Source of the DNA: Seminavis robusta
Taxonomy: Eukaryota; Bacillariophyta; Bacillariophyceae; Naviculales; Naviculaceae
DNA: 64,000 bases
Reading direction: 5' to 3'
Assembly (NCBI GenBank): GCA_903772945.1
Contig: CAICTM010000011.1
Location: 62,001 to 126,000 of the forward strand
The notes under the pieces: generated by a model
Told to the model about the DNA's origin: nothing
What the model saw: the letters and a program-made list of their open reading frames with translations, nothing else
Database searches by the model: none
Made by a program: the position numbers and the translations under genes
In this document: piece by piece, positions 10,936 through 20,834 of the stretch
Layout of the letters: the number at the start of each line of letters is the position of its first letter
Numbering within the stretch: the first letter of the stretch is position 1

Positions 10936-12006
10936 ATGAGAGCTTACATACCTAGAAAACGAAAGACTACCAAAAAGTCCCCTGTGATGGGTCCTCTGAT
11001 ACCCCCTGCAGCGGCCAAGCTACCGCCTCCTCCAGTCTTGGAAGAGGAAGAGTCCGATTTCTATATCCCTGACGGCGACGATGCATTCCTCACCTTCGAT
11101 GAAAAGACTCCGGAACCAGATCACTATCATAGCCATACCAACAATCATCATCATCACCATCATCATGCAGTGACCCATTCCACTTCCACCTCCTCCTTAT
11201 TATTAGCTCCCATTGACGAACAACAACCCGACTCGGCCGATCGGGCCGTGGCCATTCTGGAAAATTTCTTTTTTGGCGGTTGCACCATGCCCAAACCAAC
11301 CTTGAAAGCCGTCTCTAGTACAGCCGCCGTTGCAAGCTGGGAGGGTGACTCTAGCAGTATCAATAGCTGTCCAGTAGAATCCTCTCCCAGCTGTGTATCC
11401 CAGCTGCCCGTATGCTCTTGTGAACAAAAGTACCTCTTTACGGGTCTCCACAATGTCACACAGTCACAACAAGATGTGGAACAACAATCTCCCAACAGTC
11501 TCCGTCGAAGCTCTTCCTGCAGTCCCAAACCCAAAAAGGCCTCGTTGAAAAAACTCAACAGCGCCAACAGTCTCAACAGTAGCAAACGCAACGTTTCCTT
11601 TACCGAGATCTCCGTCCGAGAGTACGATGTCGAGTTGTCGGATCATCCCTCCTGCTCCTTTGGACCGCCCATTCAGTTGGGTTGGGACTATCAAGAAAAG
11701 GAAACGGTACCGGTGGAAGATTACGAAGTCACACGGTCTCCGCAACGACGCGAAGTCCACGAACTGGTATTGAGCTACAATGCACGTCGACGACGACTGA
11801 AACAAAGTGGCTACAAGAAAAAGGAGATCAAGACCATGGAGAAGGAAGTCGATCGAATCAAGCGAGAGCGACTCGTCACGGAATTCTTCTTGCCCGCATC
11901 GGCCATTGATGAGACCTTTGAACGAGTCTTTGTCGGGATCCGCGAGTTGTGGAGGCCCAAGAAACGAAGAGACTCCTCCTGCGAGGTGCATCATGGGTTG
12001 TATTGA
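10936..12006 (+). CDS. hypothetical protein with REY/PSCS C-terminal domain (paralogue 1)
   Basis: A single-exon gene of 356 residues. The N-terminal two thirds are disordered: a basic start (RKRKTTKK), a His run near residue 73, and Ser-rich stretches. The C-terminal third is ordered: SKRNVSFTEISVREYDVELS, then HPSCSFGPPIQLGWDYQEKE, TVPVEDYE, a very basic helical part (ARRRRLKQSGYKKKEIKTME) and LPASAIDETFERVF. The same order and residues recur in the gene at 15755, so they are paralogues. I recall this signature from many diatom hypothetical proteins, but no function. Composition suggests a nuclear or cytosolic protein; there is no signal peptide. Product real, function unknown. Confidence 0.8.
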   Translation: MRAYIPRKRKTTKKSPVMGPLIPPAAAKLPPPPVLEEEESDFYIPDGDDAFLTFDEKTPEPDHYHSHTNNHHHHHHHAVTHSTSTSSLLLAPIDEQQPDSADRAVAILENFFFGGCTMPKPTLKAVSSTAAVASWEGDSSSINSCPVESSPSCVSQLPVCSCEQKYLFTGLHNVTQSQQDVEQQSPNSLRRSSSCSPKPKKASLKKLNSANSLNSSKRNVSFTEISVREYDVELSDHPSCSFGPPIQLGWDYQEKETVPVEDYEVTRSPQRREVHELVLSYNARRRRLKQSGYKKKEIKTMEKEVDRIKRERLVTEFFLPASAIDETFERVFVGIRELWRPKKRRDSSCEVHHGLY

Positions 12007-12426
12007 TTGAGAATGACTTTGGTATAGTGCACATGGGATAAGAAATAGATAGATAGACTATTAATACATCCATACAGTATCAACGCGACTCCTGTGCAGT
12101 GTAGTACGGTGCAAGTGTTCTTGTACACTTCTTACCATTGCCTGGCAAGCCAGCTAGCTGTCTTGGCCTGGGGGGTCCTCCTGCTGAAAGTCTCATCACA
12201 GCATTCTTTTGTTTCATCTCGCCGTCCTCACTCGATCTTGCCTTAAGGCCTGCTGTGTCAGATAATTGCCTCCCCTTCGCCACAGAAGCTGTTTGTTCCT
12301 GTTTGTTTGCTTTACTTGCAACAGCCTGGTGGCAATGAAAGGCACAGGATGCCCGAGGGCAGCACCTCCCAGAGCCCCATGCAACCTTGAAACGACCATG
12401 CTGATGCTTACATTCTATACAAAAGT
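12007..12426. other. intergenic between convergent genes
   Basis: The 3' flanks of the REY/PSCS gene (plus) and the TPR gene (minus) meet here. No coding signal seen. A short GATA/TAGA-rich stretch lies near 12046-12058. Confidence 0.4.
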
Positions 12427-14646
12427 TTAATCCCCAGAACGAATCTTGTCCTCGACGACCTCAATTGATTGAAGACAGCCCTTGGTATAAGGATAACCCT
12501 TGCCAAACACCACTTCAAGAATGGACAAAGCCTTCTTGAACATTGACAAAGCACCATCAAAGTCACCCTTCCGATACATCACACCCGCAATGTTGTTGCA
12601 GCTGACAGCAATATCAGGATGATTCTCACCATGCATAGATTCTCGAATGGCCAGAGCTTTTTCATACATTGCCAAGGCCTGATCATAGTCACCCTTGCCC
12701 TTCAGCACAAACGCAATGTTGTTGTAGGTTGTGGCAGTTGATGGATGGTCCTTGCCATACACCCTCTCCCAAATGGCTAGAGCCTTCTCATGCATTGCCA
12801 AGGACCGATCATTATCACCTTTGTTTCCCAGCACAAATGCAATGTTATTGTAGGTGGTTGCTGTGCCAGGATGACCCTTCCCCAGCACAGATTCACGGAT
12901 TGTCAGAGCCCTCTCATACATTTCCAGGGCTTGATCACAGTCACCCATGTTCTCCAGCACACCGGCAATGTTGTTGTAGGCAGTGGCGGTACTAGGATGA
13001 TTTTGGCCATGCACAGTCTCATCTACTTCCAGAGCCTTCTTGAAAACTACCAAAGCTTGGTCATAGCCACCCTTGGTATCTAGCAAGTTCCCAATGTTGT
13101 TGTAGCTTTGAGCAACATCAGGATGATCCTTGCCCAACACTGATTCTCTGATTTCTAGAGCCTTCTGATACAAGACCAGTGCTTCGTCATAGTTGCCTTT
13201 GCTATTCAGCACTGAGCCCATGTTGTTGTAGGTATCAGCTGTGTCAATATGATTCTTGCCCAAAATGGCTTCTCTGATGGTCAGAGCCTGCTCATACATT
13301 GCCATGGCTCCATCATAGTCTCCCTTGGCATCCAGCACACCTCCCATGTTGTGATAGGTGGTAGCAGGTAGAGGATGATCCTTACCATGCACAGCTTCTT
13401 GAATAGCTAGAGCCTTCTGGTGCATCCCCATGGCTTTGTCATGGACTCCGTTGTAATTGAATATGACGCCAATCTCATTGCAAAACAGTGCATAACCTTC
13501 GCCATTGGTTTTGTCTCTTGCTTCGACAAGTTCACTGAGAACATTTTGAATCCAACCACGCAAAACTTCATTGACTCGGTTGTTCAGAACCGCACATCCA
13601 ACTGTCGACTCAACATGGTTGAGAATCATTGTTCGGTCACTCTGCACTGTTGCTTGGGCATTCTGCACCCTTGTGTCTCCAAGTGCCTTGTAGAGGGCAT
13701 TGATTCCCTCCCTATTGCTGATGACACTAGCTTCAAAACGTGCCTGTTCTTCCGGGTGGATGACCAACGAAAGCTCGGCCCCACCTTCTACTGTTGAGAA
13801 AATCTCCCATATCACCCATATTTGCTTCAGTGCAGCAAGTTCATCCCATTTTGGGAGCAGCAGTGCGGTGGCTTGGATGTTGCACACCTGTTGCTTCAGT
13901 TCTTCCATGAAACCCCTTTTGAAAGCCTTCATTTTGTCATCCTTTCGCTGTGTCCAGGCAAACTGATTGACACAGAAAGTGTCAATCCACAAGTAGCTAC
14001 TGCTTTCAGCCAACTCGGGTGAGGAGTTGATGAGGGAAGTAAACTGCTCAATGGTGTATGAGCCAGTGAAGGAGATGAACGTGGTAGCATTCTTGGTAGG
14101 TTGTTGCCTTGCGGTCTCACCATCCGATGGCGATGGTAAAAACAGGAGATCCTCTAGACTTGCTGTTGCAGGAGCCCCTCCTTTTGGTAGACCCCCATTG
14201 GTGCGTCCATAGAGAATGACTAGAATACCAGCACATCGCAAGAACCACATGGGACAACCAAAGGACATCAACTGCTTGACTTCCGGTAAGGCGAGGAAGA
14301 CATTGGCAAACCAATCTTGATGTATACCTTGCCAAGTCACAAACTGATCACTGCATTGATTGTTCGTCTCATCATCATTCGTGTTACCACCGTTCTGAGA
14401 AGATGACGCCACACTCAGAATCAGTCTTGAGTGCAGATTGGCATACAAGAAAACAGAACCGCCTGTAATGTTGGAGATACCACCGTCATCTGATGCTCGC
14501 TCGGATTGCAGGCAAAGTTGAATGGCAAGAGACAAAAGATCCTCGAGTGGTGGGCCGTGGGGATGCTTGTCGTTTGAATATTGCTGCATCCAGGTTTGGA
14601 AGTTGCCCAAATCAGAAACAGTAGTAGCGCTGCCGGTGGCACTCAT
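12427..14646 (-). CDS. kinesin-light-chain-type TPR protein with HET-like N-terminal region
   Basis: A single-exon gene of 739 residues beginning at an ATG (MSATGSATTVSDL). The C-terminal half (about 385-735) has eight 42-residue tetratricopeptide repeats of the kinesin-light-chain kind (consensus YNNIA.VL..KGDYDQAL..Y.KAL.IRE...G..HP). Repeats 6 and 7 are almost identical. The N-terminal half contains TFISFTGSYTIEQFTSLINS and SSYLWIDTFCVNQF, then KMKAFKRGFMEELKQQV and KQIWVIWEIF. The WID.FCVNQ string resembles the 'WIDalCINQ' core of fungal HET domains; I infer a HET- or TIR-like region, not proven. Such a layout would fit a protein-interaction or signalling role. No signal peptide or membrane segment. 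The TPR call is firm; the N-terminal call is tentative. Confidence 0.85.
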   Translation of the reverse strand: MSATGSATTVSDLGNFQTWMQQYSNDKHPHGPPLEDLLSLAIQLCLQSERASDDGGISNITGGSVFLYANLHSRLILSVASSSQNGGNTNDDETNNQCSDQFVTWQGIHQDWFANVFLALPEVKQLMSFGCPMWFLRCAGILVILYGRTNGGLPKGGAPATASLEDLLFLPSPSDGETARQQPTKNATTFISFTGSYTIEQFTSLINSSPELAESSSYLWIDTFCVNQFAWTQRKDDKMKAFKRGFMEELKQQVCNIQATALLLPKWDELAALKQIWVIWEIFSTVEGGAELSLVIHPEEQARFEASVISNREGINALYKALGDTRVQNAQATVQSDRTMILNHVESTVGCAVLNNRVNEVLRGWIQNVLSELVEARDKTNGEGYALFCNEIGVIFNYNGVHDKAMGMHQKALAIQEAVHGKDHPLPATTYHNMGGVLDAKGDYDGAMAMYEQALTIREAILGKNHIDTADTYNNMGSVLNSKGNYDEALVLYQKALEIRESVLGKDHPDVAQSYNNIGNLLDTKGGYDQALVVFKKALEVDETVHGQNHPSTATAYNNIAGVLENMGDCDQALEMYERALTIRESVLGKGHPGTATTYNNIAFVLGNKGDNDRSLAMHEKALAIWERVYGKDHPSTATTYNNIAFVLKGKGDYDQALAMYEKALAIRESMHGENHPDIAVSCNNIAGVMYRKGDFDGALSMFKKALSILEVVFGKGYPYTKGCLQSIEVVEDKIRSGD

Positions 14647-15754
14647 CTTCCCCGGTTGGTTTGTTGACTCGATTCTATTCTGGATATACTAGTAAGATCC
14701 TCACGTGAACTGCTTTCTCGTCACTTTTACCTGAAGAATTCTTGTAGATGTGCGTCGACTTTCATCAAAGTCCTTCTTCGATTGTCTTGTAGTATCTTCT
14801 GGGTCAGGTGGATCCACGAGGGTGGAGAAGATCCAGTCTTGCTTGTCGCTTCAAAGGATAGCAATAATAATAGCATTGCCATTTATGCCACCAGGCTAGC
14901 TAGTACTAGTAGAAGGCGGCCACGCTTTCCAGCAACAATTGAGTGACAAGTCAACTCTAGCAAACAAACTGCCTCGAACAAGCTACTGGTAGCTAATAGT
15001 AGGGAAGGCGCAGGGAGATACCGTACTGTAGTAGTGGAAAGGTACCGGTACAGACCTTTAGAAAAGGACTGCTTGGGGAGTCAGATTGTGTGGCAGTGGA
15101 TTCAGGGATCTACTGAAGTGGTTTAAAAGCGTTTGTCAGCCATACGTATCGTATTAGTCTAACATAAGAGACTTGGGAACATCCTGAACCTGCTTGTAAG
15201 CGGATGAGACAAGGTCTGGAAGCTGATCAATAATGGTGTGCAGAGTTGACAACTTCTAGCTAGCTGGAGCAGTGGGTCAATAGGGACGGCGCCATTTCAA
15301 GCTGTTTTGCAAGCCCTTCCGGGCACTCTGCAGAGAGAAGCACCCTTGAGATGATAAGTCAGTGTCATCCCAGCCTGCATGACTTGCGTGAAGTGAAAAA
15401 CGAAACTTCTCTTTCGGAACGAGCCTCGCCTTCACGAATGGTACTTAGAGGAATCGGATGGCGCCAACCGAGATACGTTATTATTGGCACCTGTGCTATG
15501 AGAATCGCGTTTGGGTATCGGATATCACAACGACAAAGAAGCTAAACGATCGGGTCCTTCAACCATGAACATTGCTACGATTGGTCTGCTACAGAAACGT
15601 CAATGCAAACCGAAATAGTGAGAAGAAGAAACCTCCTTTAATGCATGGAGTGGACAGTGTCCTTCCTCTCTCAGATCGCTATCCTTCCTCTCCAAGATTG
15701 GTGTCTGCGTCTGTGCTACCTCTGCGGATACCCCAAAGTGAATGAAGAAGAGGC
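14647..15754. other. intergenic, divergent promoter region
   Basis: Lies between the TPR gene (minus) and the second REY/PSCS gene (plus), so should hold both promoters. Contains several CTAGCTAG and GGTACCGGTAC palindromes (for example about 14895, 15040-15050, 15255). No coding sequence supported. Confidence 0.45.
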
Positions 15755-16909
15755 ATGACGACTCGATCCTCCCGACGACGACGACCATCGCTCACATCTG
15801 ATAATGGTGTGAATGAGAGCAGTGACAGTCTTGCATCCATGATTGCTGCAGATTGGGAAGACGCCATGCTGCAAACCTGCATGAGCACAGAGGAAAAAGA
15901 GGGGGAAGTTAAGAAGAAAGGAGTGAAGGGGGGTATCCGACAAAGACCAAACAAGCGTCAACCGAGTGATGAAGAGTGTGGCAGTGGTGAGGACAATGAT
16001 AAGCTGCAACAAATGCTACGATATCCAACCGTAGATCACGATGACGATGAAAGCACTGTATTTGACGACGACTGCTCCATCTTCTCGTCCGACAGTGACG
16101 ACATTTCCCTCTGTCGAACATCCCCTCGTCGCGTCAAAGGCAACAACAATACCGGGATCATCAAACGGCCAAAACCACCACGACAAGGACCCAACAGCAA
16201 CGACGAAAACGAATCTCCCAGATATTCCCCTGCTGACAGTGGGTATCAGGATCCCTTGGATGGAGACTGTTCCGCCGTGTCCTCCTTGGCCAGTCTGTTT
16301 CTGGGTCAAGACCCCTGCAACTTTGACGAAGAGGAAGGTCAGCAGCATCATCGTCATCACAGCGGGACCCTGGGTGTCTACACCCATAACACCCGTAGAA
16401 ACAACACACCATTTGCTCCATCCCATCCTCTCTTGAAGAAATCCTCTTTGAAACAAGTGTCTTCCATTGGCTACACAAACAACAACAGCAGCAGCAGCAA
16501 CAGCCTCAACAACAGCAAACGCCATAACAATGTCCGGTTTGATACTGTCAATTTTCGGGAATACGCCATTTCTCTCTCCCAGAATCCATCTTGTTCCGAA
16601 GGCCCGCCCATTGAATTGGGTTGGGAATTTGAAGAACAGGAATCCGTTCCCGTGGAGCAGTACGAGGACTACAAATCCAAACACTTTCCCCGTCGTCGAC
16701 GACTGCAAGAATTGGTCTTGAGCGACAGCGTCCGACGCCGCATGCTGTCGCAACGGTACACTCCCGATGAACTCGCCGAAGCGGTCCGCGAAGTGGAACA
16801 ATTGAAACGACAACGTGTCATGACTTATCTCATGCTACCCGCCAGTACATTGGATGAAGCGGCGGAAGAAGTCTACCGGTACATGATGCGAGTGTTTCAG
16901 CCCAACTAA
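15755..16909 (+). CDS. hypothetical protein with REY/PSCS C-terminal domain (paralogue 2)
   Basis: 384 residues in one exon. The first 240 residues are acidic and disordered, with repeated D/S/N runs and a stretch of Asn/Ser from CAACAG-type codons at about 16485-16515. The C-terminal part reads HNNVRFDTVNFREYAISLSQ, NPSCSEGPPIELGWEFEEQE, SVPVEQYEDYK, a basic helix (PRRRRLQELVLSDSVRRRML), EVEQLKRQRVMTYLMLPAST and LDEAAEEVY. Identity to paralogue 1 is concentrated in this block, in the same order; the N-terminal halves have diverged. Both lie on plus, 3.7 kb apart, with the TPR gene between, so local duplication is likely. Function unknown. Confidence 0.8.
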   Translation: MTTRSSRRRRPSLTSDNGVNESSDSLASMIAADWEDAMLQTCMSTEEKEGEVKKKGVKGGIRQRPNKRQPSDEECGSGEDNDKLQQMLRYPTVDHDDDESTVFDDDCSIFSSDSDDISLCRTSPRRVKGNNNTGIIKRPKPPRQGPNSNDENESPRYSPADSGYQDPLDGDCSAVSSLASLFLGQDPCNFDEEEGQQHHRHHSGTLGVYTHNTRRNNTPFAPSHPLLKKSSLKQVSSIGYTNNNSSSSNSLNNSKRHNNVRFDTVNFREYAISLSQNPSCSEGPPIELGWEFEEQESVPVEQYEDYKSKHFPRRRRLQELVLSDSVRRRMLSQRYTPDELAEAVREVEQLKRQRVMTYLMLPASTLDEAAEEVYRYMMRVFQPN

Positions 16910-17216
16910 CTAGCTGGCTGGCTACTAGCTGGATAGTAGTGGCGAGGGGAGAAAAGCGGATGGCACCCAAAAAGTCCGAACTGAACTGTATAACATCGAA
17001 ACGTACGAAAGAAGATCTATAGCTAGCTCAACGATCTGTAATGTACTAGTAGTGCATTTGAAACAATGACTTCACGTTTTTGGAATGCAATGACGGTATG
17101 GTACCGGTACTACATGTAACCGACAACAAATAAGTATACCGCAACTTTTGTCAAAATAGATCAAGCAAGTATCATCCAATCCAAGAAGAAAGAAAGACAA
17201 TGACTCAATCTTTCTT
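16910..17216. other. intergenic
   Basis: Region between two convergent genes, with CTAGCTGG/CTAGCTCA repeats at about 16908-17032 and a TGGTACCGGTACTAC palindrome at about 17098. No gene seen. Confidence 0.4.
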
Positions 17217-18562
17217 TTACTTTTGGCTCAGGAGAGCCCCAAGAGGGACACCATCCTTGGAAGGATCGGTGTAGTACTGGGTGCGAACACTACTACTACT
17301 GCTGCTCTCAAAAGACGGTGCATCCTGACAGTTCGCTCCATCTTCATTGCATGGAAAGTTTTGCACCGTAAAGGCCGCTGGAGTGGCCCAGGCAATGGTG
17401 GACTCAATGCCCAATGCATTATGTCCCATGACAATGCGAAAGTAGCCAAGCTCGCCTAAAAGATAGATAGTACAGAAGCAACATCAAAATGAGTGATACC
17501 GTACTGCGAGGGAGAGACGACAGAGCTGGCAAGCAAACTGGTTTTTAAACTCACCCCAGTACTCTCCCCAACTATAAGGATTGGATGTAAGATATTCAAG
17601 ATAGAAAGGAAACAGCAGCCATGCCATACCAGCAGTTAGTAGACAAATCCATCAATCACTCAATCAATTACTTTCCTCTTTGTGTCTCTCGCCCTTTCTT
17701 GTTCGTCGTTGTGAACTCACCTATTTCTGACAATCCAATACTGTTTGCCCGTTGCCTTATCAGTTCCCCATCCGACAATGGCGACGATATGGTTGACCAT
17801 CATGTTCCAAAAATGCGTATTGTTCACAATCCCTCCTTCGTATTTGACAATGGGTTCAGCATTGACTCCCGCCGCAACGGGACCTCTGGCATAGACTTCG
17901 GCCTTGATTTTGTGCGAGACACTGGTCATATCTTTCAAGACCGAGTAGGTTCCATATTCGGCCAAGGACGCATTGGGAAATACGTTAATGGCAGCACATC
18001 CCGCCGCTCCATGGGTACACGTGCGACACGTATTAATGGCCGTGCAAGTGGTATCGACGTGTCCGCAAAATCCATCCGTCGATTCGGAACTGCAGGCAAT
18101 GTAGGGCGCACAGGTATCGTACGAGACGTGACCATTTTGTTTGATGAATTGATAGACACCCGTATGGGAACCTCCGTGACAACTTCCAGCGACGCGTCCA
18201 GCACAATTGAGAATGTGTTGAATAGAGAGATTAATTTCATCACCGGTAGCGTTTCTTGCAATCTTGATGCGATCGGACAAACTGCTCATGGCCCCGTGAG
18301 CCCAACAGGAACCACAGTATTGGGGAATGTGTTGATTGAGACTCTTGGTCAAGTAGGATTTGCCATGGACGTTGCCCCAGGTAAAGTCATCGGGTAAATC
18401 GTCTTCGGCAATGTACGTGTAGGGGAGTGGGGATGTGTAGGACTCGACTTGATCGTGGCCTTCCAGCATGACAAATTCCGAGTGGCGGGCGTTCACCACC
18501 GCACTGGTGGAGAGTAAGACAACCGACGTTGTCAGGAGGAAGCTCTGGAGATGGAACATCAT
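17217..18562 (-). CDS. cathepsin X/Z-like cysteine protease, three exons
   Basis: Papain-family (C1A) protease, cathepsin X/Z type. Proposed exons: 18562-17721, a 17-base micro-exon 17571-17555, and 17455-17217, giving 365 residues. The splice sites are AG|GTGAGT, TATAG|T, GG|GTGAG and TTTAG|G, and the frame closes exactly. N-terminal signal peptide (about 1-25). Catalytic Cys86 sits in [13 protein letters not shown]; the HIP tripeptide is the hallmark mini-loop of cathepsin X, an enzyme that acts mainly as a carboxypeptidase in lysosomes or outside the cell. Catalytic His258 is in MVNHIVAIVGWG and Asn280 in [11 protein letters not shown]; the first intron cuts just after Asn280. The conserved N-terminal WGNVHGKSY and the cysteine spacing fit the family. 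The 50-residue Ser-rich tail is an extension. Divergently arranged with its paralogue at 18774, 211 bases away. Confidence 0.85.
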
Positions 18563-18773
18563 GGTGATACTACTACTATACTACTTCTTTACTTCTTCTA
18601 TTGATCGCAGAGAAGAAAAAGAAACTATGACAGGATGAAAGCACCCGCTTTTGACCGTTGTTCTGCGCGTGGTGGATGCTTTCAATGACGCAAATTGGGT
18701 CCCGCGTGTCAGGATCCAAAGATCCAACGCCTCCAAATCAGAACAAAACCATGGCACCAGCTCAAAGAGATAG

Positions 18774-20285
18774 ATGAGCACCATGACGACTATGCGTGTA
18801 GCAAGACCTCTGCTATTCCAAATCACCCTCCTGCTATTCAGCACAAGGCTTCCCCTGGTGGTATGTGGTAATGGCCACTTGGAAACTCCAGGTCGAAACG
18901 AAATTGTGCACTTGCCAGGCCACACTATTGAAAACTCCCATCAACTGCCTCTTCCTCATACCTACATTACTCCCGAACAGTTACCCAAGGCATTTGACTG
19001 GGGGAATGTCAATGGAGTTTCCTATCTCACGGGATCTCGCAATCAGCATCTTCCTCAGTGAGTTACTGCTATTGGGTATTGTTGTTGACTTTGTTGATTG
19101 CTACCTTTGCTCACACTACATGGGATGGATATACCCACGCTTTTCATTTCGTTTCCTCACACTTCTATCTATACGAGTATAGATACTGTGGAAGCTGCTG
19201 GGCCCATGGATCACTCTCGGCTTTGGCAGATCGCATCAAAATTGCAAGAAACTCATCCATACCAAAAAGTGACATTCATTTGTCCGTTCAGCACGTCCTC
19301 AACTGTGGAGGGAAAGTTGCGGGAAGGTGAGAAGAAGCAAATCGCAGGCAGACGAGACATACAGTACCATCTCAATGTGCCAACCAGAATGGTTTACCTT
19401 TGATATGATGATCTCTTGGTTATCCTGACCTTTTTGTTTTCTTCTATCATTGCTTTCCTATCTGCCTATCCTTGAAGTTGTCACGGAGGATCGTAAGTAC
19501 CGGTACAGTCTTTTGGTCCGTTTGGTGCAGTTTTCTCCAGATGTCAACGATCAACCCGCCAATCTAACAACCCATGACTTTGATTTGGATTCGATTGAAT
19601 CGCTATATCATTCATTTCCATACGTAGAGCCACTGGAACCTACGAATTCATCCAACAGAATGGATACGTTGCCTACGAAACCTGTCAGCCCTACATGGCA
19701 TGCAGCAACGAGTCACAATGGGGATTCTGTCCTCATGTGGATACCACCTGCCAACCACAAAACATTTGTCGAAACTGCGGCATGAAGTATGTACTCTTTG
19801 ACAATCAATGCACGGCCATTCCAAGTGACCGCATCCCCAATGCATCCATTGCCGAATTTGGAACCATTTCACTCAGTGACAACAACAATATTCATGCAAT
19901 CAAGGCCGAAATCTATGCGCGAGGTCCCGTCGCGGCGGGAGTCAATGGAAAACCACTGCACGTCTATCATGGTGGTGTCTACAAGAATCAAACCGCCGAC
20001 AAACACAACACGCACATTGTCAGTATTGTGGGGTGGGGTGTTAACGACGAAAACGACAACGTTAGTGTGGAATACTGGATTGTCCGCAATAGTTGGGGAG
20101 AATATTGGGGCGAAAAAGGATTTTGTCGCATCCAATTGGGACACAACATTTGTGGGATTGAACACAAGATTGTGTGGGCCACTCCGGGACGCTTCACGGT
20201 GGGTGCCAGAGGTGCTTCCCAACGATATGTGGATCCTTCCAGTAACAACAACAACGACAGGATGGCTCTCCAAAAAGGAAGGTAG
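18774..20285 (+). CDS. cathepsin X/Z-like cysteine protease, four exons
   Basis: Paralogue of the neighbouring minus-strand protease. Proposed exons: 18774-19057, 19183-19326, a 15-base micro-exon 19478-19492 (encoding SCHGGS with flanking bases), and 19628-20285; 366 residues, all joins GT-AG and in frame. Signal peptide about residues 12-32. Catalytic Cys100 in [15 protein letters not shown], where the cathepsin X HIP loop reads HLP. Catalytic His in [11 protein letters not shown] and Asn in [12 protein letters not shown]. The first intron falls in the Gln codon just before the active-site Cys. Probable vacuolar or secreted carboxypeptidase. Intron positions do not match those of the minus-strand paralogue, which has no introns in the region where this gene has three. 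Confidence 0.85.
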
Positions 20286-20834
20286 AATCGTGAATTCAAG
20301 CAAAATTGCCGTATAAAAACTTGCAGCCAGGATGCAACCGTTTGCATTCTCGATCATCCCAGCTAAGCGGGTAGCACAGCCATGGGACGGGCCAACGAGG
20401 TCAAATCTCCGCATTCCATGGAAGTGGGTTCATTGAACCATAGCTGCAGTAGCTAGCCTGCTTTTGAAACCGAAGCTGACAAGCCGCCTAATAACTGAGA
20501 ACGAGCGGAGAACGCAATTGCATGCAGAGATTGTAGCAATACCTTTCTACTCTCTGTACTGGCACTGGCGTAATACCGGTATCAAGACTATTCTGGACTC
20601 TACCCTCCTGCCACCGGACGCACAGTATGCAGCCCTCAGCACGCTATCAAAGCTACGGTACCGCCTGGCGAAAGCAATCCAAGTTGATTCTGATTCGATA
20701 CTACATGTACCGATATCCTTCCTGGCTACGGTAGGAAGCAGCAAGTGCAGCAAGCAAAAGAAGCATCCGTATCGTAGCCAACGACTTGCACTATAAGGAA
20801 CAATCATTTCTAGCTAGCTAACCCCATCACGTTA
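20286..20834. other. intergenic
   Basis: Convergent 3' ends of the protease gene and the coiled-coil gene. Contains ACCGGTAT and TAGCTAGCTA palindromes (about 20574 and 20812). No supported gene. Confidence 0.4.

Noticed and set aside
15600-16121. Minus-strand frames over the second REY/PSCS gene
   Set aside because: Shadows of the real plus-strand gene, with matching low-complexity repeats.
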